Below, piece by piece: positions 5,110 to 7,185 of a DNA stretch of 7,185 nucleotides. Source of the DNA: an uncultured Eubacteriales bacterium (lineage in GTDB: Bacteria; Bacillota; Clostridia; Oscillospirales; Acutalibacteraceae). The notes beneath the pieces were generated by a model. The model was not told where the DNA came from. It worked only from the letters and a program-made list of their open reading frames with translations, and did no database searches. The position numbers and the translations under genes are program-made. The stretch lies in assembly GCA_900321595.1 (NCBI GenBank), contig ONWP01000219.1, positions 1 through 7,185 on the forward strand, written 5' to 3'. Each line of letters begins with the position of its first letter. Position 1 is the first letter of the stretch.

Positions 5110-6108
5110 ATGGATATCACGCAGGTACGTTTGGAGAAGGGCATGTACGCCCTCAACAAGAGCTTTACCGAGACGCTGGAGGCGCTGGATCCCTCCGACC
5201 GCTACGCGGGGACGGATCTGGAGGGGCTGGACGCGTTTCAGCGGCAGCTCAAGCGGTTCGACATCCGCCTGACCGGGCCGGACGGCGACGCGGTGGAGAA
5301 GTTTTTCCAGACGGCGGATTCCGCGGTGCTGTTCCCGGAATACGTCGCGCGCGCGGTGCGTCAGGGCGTCCGCGAGGTCGATCTGATCCCACAGATCACG
5401 GCGGCGGTGACGGACATCCGCGGCCTGGATTACCGCAGCATCGCCAGCGTTCCGTCTGACGACGACAAATCGCTGAAGGTGACGGCGGAGGGCGCGTCGA
5501 TCCCGCAGACGCGCGTGACCACGCAGGAGAACCTGATCCGCCTGCGCAAGCGCGGCAGAATGCTGGTCTCGTCCTATGAGGCGATCCGCGGGCAGCGGCT
5601 GGACGTGTTCACGGTGATGCTGCGTCAGATCGGCGCGTATATCGCCCGGACGCAGCTCGAGGACGCGGTGGACGTGCTCCTGCACGGCGACGGCAACCAC
5701 AACGCGGCGGAGCACGTGCGCGGCAGCGGCGACTTCGATTACGACAAGCTGCTGCGCCTGTGGGCGGCGATGCGTCCCTGCGAGCTGACCACCATGCTGG
5801 TTTCGCCGGCGACGGGTCTGCGGATCCTGTCGATGGACGCGTTCCGCGACGCGGCGGCCGGGCTGAACTTCCACGGGACGGGCAGGCTCGTCACGCCCTT
5901 CGGCGCGGAGCTCATCATCAGCGAGGCCGTGGACGACGAGATCGTCATCGGTCTGGACAGGCGCGCGGCGCTGGAGCTGGTCACCAGCGGCGGCGTCGTG
6001 ACCGAGCACGACAAGCTGATCGACCGCCAGCTCACGCGCACGGCGGTGACCGCGACCTACGGGTTCGCGAAGCTGACGCCGGACGCGGTCAAGGTGCTTG
6101 AGGTATGA
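5110..6108 (+). CDS. Phage major capsid protein, HK97-fold type
   Basis: A 332-residue protein that probably forms the capsid shell. Residues 1-64 are charged and helical and may be a removable N-terminal arm (delta-like). The mature-type body seems to begin near FFQTADSAVLFPEYVARAVRQG (65-86). An extended E-loop-like beta region covers about 103-147. The long spine-helix candidate runs 160-193 (EAIRGQRLDVFTVMLRQIGA onward). The axial-domain-like part spans 225-300 (TTMLVSPATGLRILSMDAF) and a final strand (AVTATYGFAKL, 312-322) closes the fold. Gene order after a protease and a decoration-like gene strengthens the call. AGGAGG (5097-5102) is seven bases from the ATG at 5110. A second ATG immediately before it (5107) is only four bases away, so the start is uncertain by one codon. 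The stop overlaps the next gene by four bases. Confidence 0.8.
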   Translation: MDITQVRLEKGMYALNKSFTETLEALDPSDRYAGTDLEGLDAFQRQLKRFDIRLTGPDGDAVEKFFQTADSAVLFPEYVARAVRQGVREVDLIPQITAAVTDIRGLDYRSIASVPSDDDKSLKVTAEGASIPQTRVTTQENLIRLRKRGRMLVSSYEAIRGQRLDVFTVMLRQIGAYIARTQLEDAVDVLLHGDGNHNAAEHVRGSGDFDYDKLLRLWAAMRPCELTTMLVSPATGLRILSMDAFRDAAAGLNFHGTGRLVTPFGAELIISEAVDDEIVIGLDRRAALELVTSGGVVTEHDKLIDRQLTRTAVTATYGFAKLTPDAVKVLEV

Positions 6109-6437
6109 CGGCGCAGGACGCTTACGACGCGATCACGGCCGCGCTGCCCGGGGAGGCCGCCGAGCCGGATCGTCTGCTGACGCTCTGCGGCGTCTGCGCG
6201 GCGCGCTTTGACGGCACGGACGGCGCGGGCGCGCGTCTGGCCGCCGGGGCGCAGGCGTGGATCCTGTACCTGACCGCCGACGCCAGCCGCGGCGACGACC
6301 CGGTGCTCTTTCGCGCGGGCGACGTGCAGGCGCAGTACGACCGGAAGGCCGCGCTGTCGGCGGCGTACGCGCTCCGGGACGCGGCGTACCGCGCGGCGGG
6401 TCTTTCCCGGGACGGCTTTGCCTTCGGGAGCGTCTGA
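6105..6437 (+). CDS. Phage head-tail adaptor (connector) protein, putative
   Basis: A 110-residue, mainly alpha-helical and alanine-rich protein. It resembles the gp6/gp15-type adaptors that bind under the portal ring and begin the head-tail connector. Visible helices are about 3-14, 22-35, 42-58 (ARLAAGAQAWILYLTAD) and 72-98 (DVQAQYDRKAALSAAYALRD), followed by a short extended tail. The ATG overlaps the capsid stop as ATGA, indicating translational coupling. The family is assigned from length, helical pattern and position directly after the capsid gene. No diagnostic motif was recognised. Confidence 0.6.
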   Translation: MTAQDAYDAITAALPGEAAEPDRLLTLCGVCAARFDGTDGAGARLAAGAQAWILYLTADASRGDDPVLFRAGDVQAQYDRKAALSAAYALRDAAYRAAGLSRDGFAFGSV

Positions 6438-6439
6438 CC

Positions 6440-6778
6440 GTGCGGGGGGATGAAGCCGCGAAGGGGCTCGCGCGCGTCGGCGGGCCGATCGCGGTCCACG
6501 ACGCGCAGGGCGCGGTCGCCGAACGGTTCACCGGCGTTCTGCGGCCCCTGCGGTATAAAAACAGGATGTACGTGAAGCCGGAGCCCACGCCCATCGGCGC
6601 GGACGATCAGAGCTACTATCTGCTGTACGCGCCGCCGGACGTCACGCTGCCGCCGTCGGGCGGGGGATATCTTTCGGACGGGACGGGGCGCTTCACGGTG
6701 ATCCGGCAGGAGGTCGTCCGCTTCGGCGCGCTGCCGATGTATATCTGGGCGATCCTGCGCGACTATACGGAGGTTTGA
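6440..6778 (+). CDS. Phage head-closure (stopper)-like protein, putative
   Basis: A 112-residue, mostly beta-strand protein. The start is a GTG at 6440, two bases after the previous stop, with GGGAG (6426-6430) nine bases upstream. The frame is open further back, but that part overlaps the adaptor gene and is a shadow. Segments include ERFTGVLRPLRYKNRMYVKP (29-48), DDQSYYLLYAPPDVTL (55-70), the glycine-rich loop PPSGGGYL (71-78) and FTVIRQEVVRFGALPMYIWA (85-104). This size, beta content and position match head-closure proteins of the SPP1 gp16 type, which seal the connector after packaging. It could instead be another minor head-tail joining protein. Confidence 0.55.
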   Translation: MRGDEAAKGLARVGGPIAVHDAQGAVAERFTGVLRPLRYKNRMYVKPEPTPIGADDQSYYLLYAPPDVTLPPSGGGYLSDGTGRFTVIRQEVVRFGALPMYIWAILRDYTEV

Positions 6779-6779
6779 T

Positions 6780-7157
6780 ATGGTGATGGATACGCTGCCC
6801 GGCCTGCTGGCGGAGCGATTCGCCGCCATGGGGCAGTTCGCGGATATGACGTTCTGCGCCGCGTACGAGCGGGCGGCAAAGCCGGAGCCGCTGCGCCGAA
6901 TGCTGGCGGTCTTCGACGTGGCGCGCGTGAAGCTTGACGCGCGGACGGCCGTCACGGAGCTGACCATGACGCTGCACGCGCCGAAGCAGACGGGTTCGAC
7001 CGCGATCCGGTCGCGTCTGGCCGCGCTGCTGGCGGCGCTGCTCACGCTCGTCACGCCCGACGACGGCGTGACCGTCGGCCCGATCCGCTACGACCGGGCG
7101 CAGGACACGCTGCATGTGACGAGCGCGTTCACCGTGACCGAGACGCGCGGCGCGTAA
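6780..7157 (+). CDS. Phage tail terminator / tail completion-like protein, putative
   Basis: A 125-residue protein with an alpha/beta pattern. It has an N-terminal helix (4-18), strands around 41-67 (LAVFDVARVKL, AVTELTMTLHAP), a long helix 74-92 (TAIRSRLAALLAALLTLV) and paired C-terminal strands (VTVGPIRYDRAQDTLHVTSA, 98-117). This pattern resembles tail-terminator proteins such as SPP1 gp17 or lambda gpU, which cap the tail tube and join it to the head. The ATG at 6780 directly follows the previous stop (TGATATG) and has GGAGG (6769-6773) six bases upstream. An alternative ATG at 6786 would shorten it by two residues. The call rests on gene order and predicted fold, not on a diagnostic motif. 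Confidence 0.5.
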   Translation: MVMDTLPGLLAERFAAMGQFADMTFCAAYERAAKPEPLRRMLAVFDVARVKLDARTAVTELTMTLHAPKQTGSTAIRSRLAALLAALLTLVTPDDGVTVGPIRYDRAQDTLHVTSAFTVTETRGA

Positions 7158-7171
7158 AGAGCAATAAAACG

Positions 7172-7185
7172 ATGGCGACCCCGAA
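7172..7185 (+). CDS. Start of a further phage tail gene (4 codons, cut by window edge)
   Basis: ATG at 7172 begins M-A-T-P and then leaves the window. It is 14 bases after the previous stop, with only a weak AAAGAG upstream. In this gene order a tail tube or sheath gene is expected next, but nothing in four codons can show which. Confidence 0.35.

Noticed and set aside
4723..6009. Minus-strand open frame of 428 codons across the decoration and capsid genes
   Set aside because: It is antisense to well-placed plus-strand genes with strong ribosome sites. Its Arg/Gln/His-rich composition is typical of a GC-rich shadow.
1..7185. CRISPR array, tRNA, insertion sequence, integrase or att duplication
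   Set aside because: No regularly spaced repeats, cloverleaf-like segment, transposase or integrase motifs, or matching direct repeats flanking the phage genes were seen by reading. The right end of the phage element is outside the window.

Overview
The window is GC-rich DNA that probably comes from an anaerobic Gram-positive bacterium of the Clostridia (Oscillospirales-like). This rests on the Rnf operon type (ApbE, NusG-domain-II protein and Gx transporter ahead of rnfC), strong AGGAGG ribosome sites and a sigma-A-type promoter. The exact taxon cannot be read from the sequence. No tRNA, rRNA, CRISPR array, transposase or integrase was seen.

Left half (1-3722, all on the minus strand, read right to left): one tightly packed operon of six genes with overlaps or zero gaps. 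The order is a 60-residue two-helix membrane protein, a membrane-anchored FAD:protein FMN transferase (ApbE), a NusG-domain-II membrane protein, a Gx transporter/Hpre_diP_synt_I membrane protein, rnfC, and the beginning of rnfD, which is cut by the window edge. Rnf is the membrane ferredoxin:NAD+ oxidoreductase that couples electron transfer to ion pumping. ApbE attaches FMN to Rnf subunits such as RnfG and RnfD. The remaining rnf genes (G, E, A, B) are expected beyond position 1 but are not seen.

Intergenic region (about 3678-3863): an AT-rich divergent control region. It holds a good sigma-A promoter for the rnf operon, an 18-bp site resembling the NADH-responsive Rex operator just upstream of its -35, an 11-bp-spaced direct repeat, and a near-perfect 20-bp GC-rich palindrome in the leader of the rightward genes.

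Right half (3864-7185, plus strand): a phage virion-assembly cluster. The order is prohead protease with a Cys-rich metal-site-like insertion and a helical tail, small decoration-like protein, HK97-fold-type major capsid protein, head-tail adaptor, head-closure-like protein, tail-terminator-like protein, and the first codons of a probable tail gene at the edge. Spacing is operon-like, with a 4-base overlap between the capsid and adaptor genes. Terminase and portal genes, which normally precede the protease, are absent here: the module starts directly beside the rnf promoter region. It could be a truncated prophage, a permuted prophage, a domesticated capsid/tail element or an assembly join. 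This junction is the most unusual aspect of the window.
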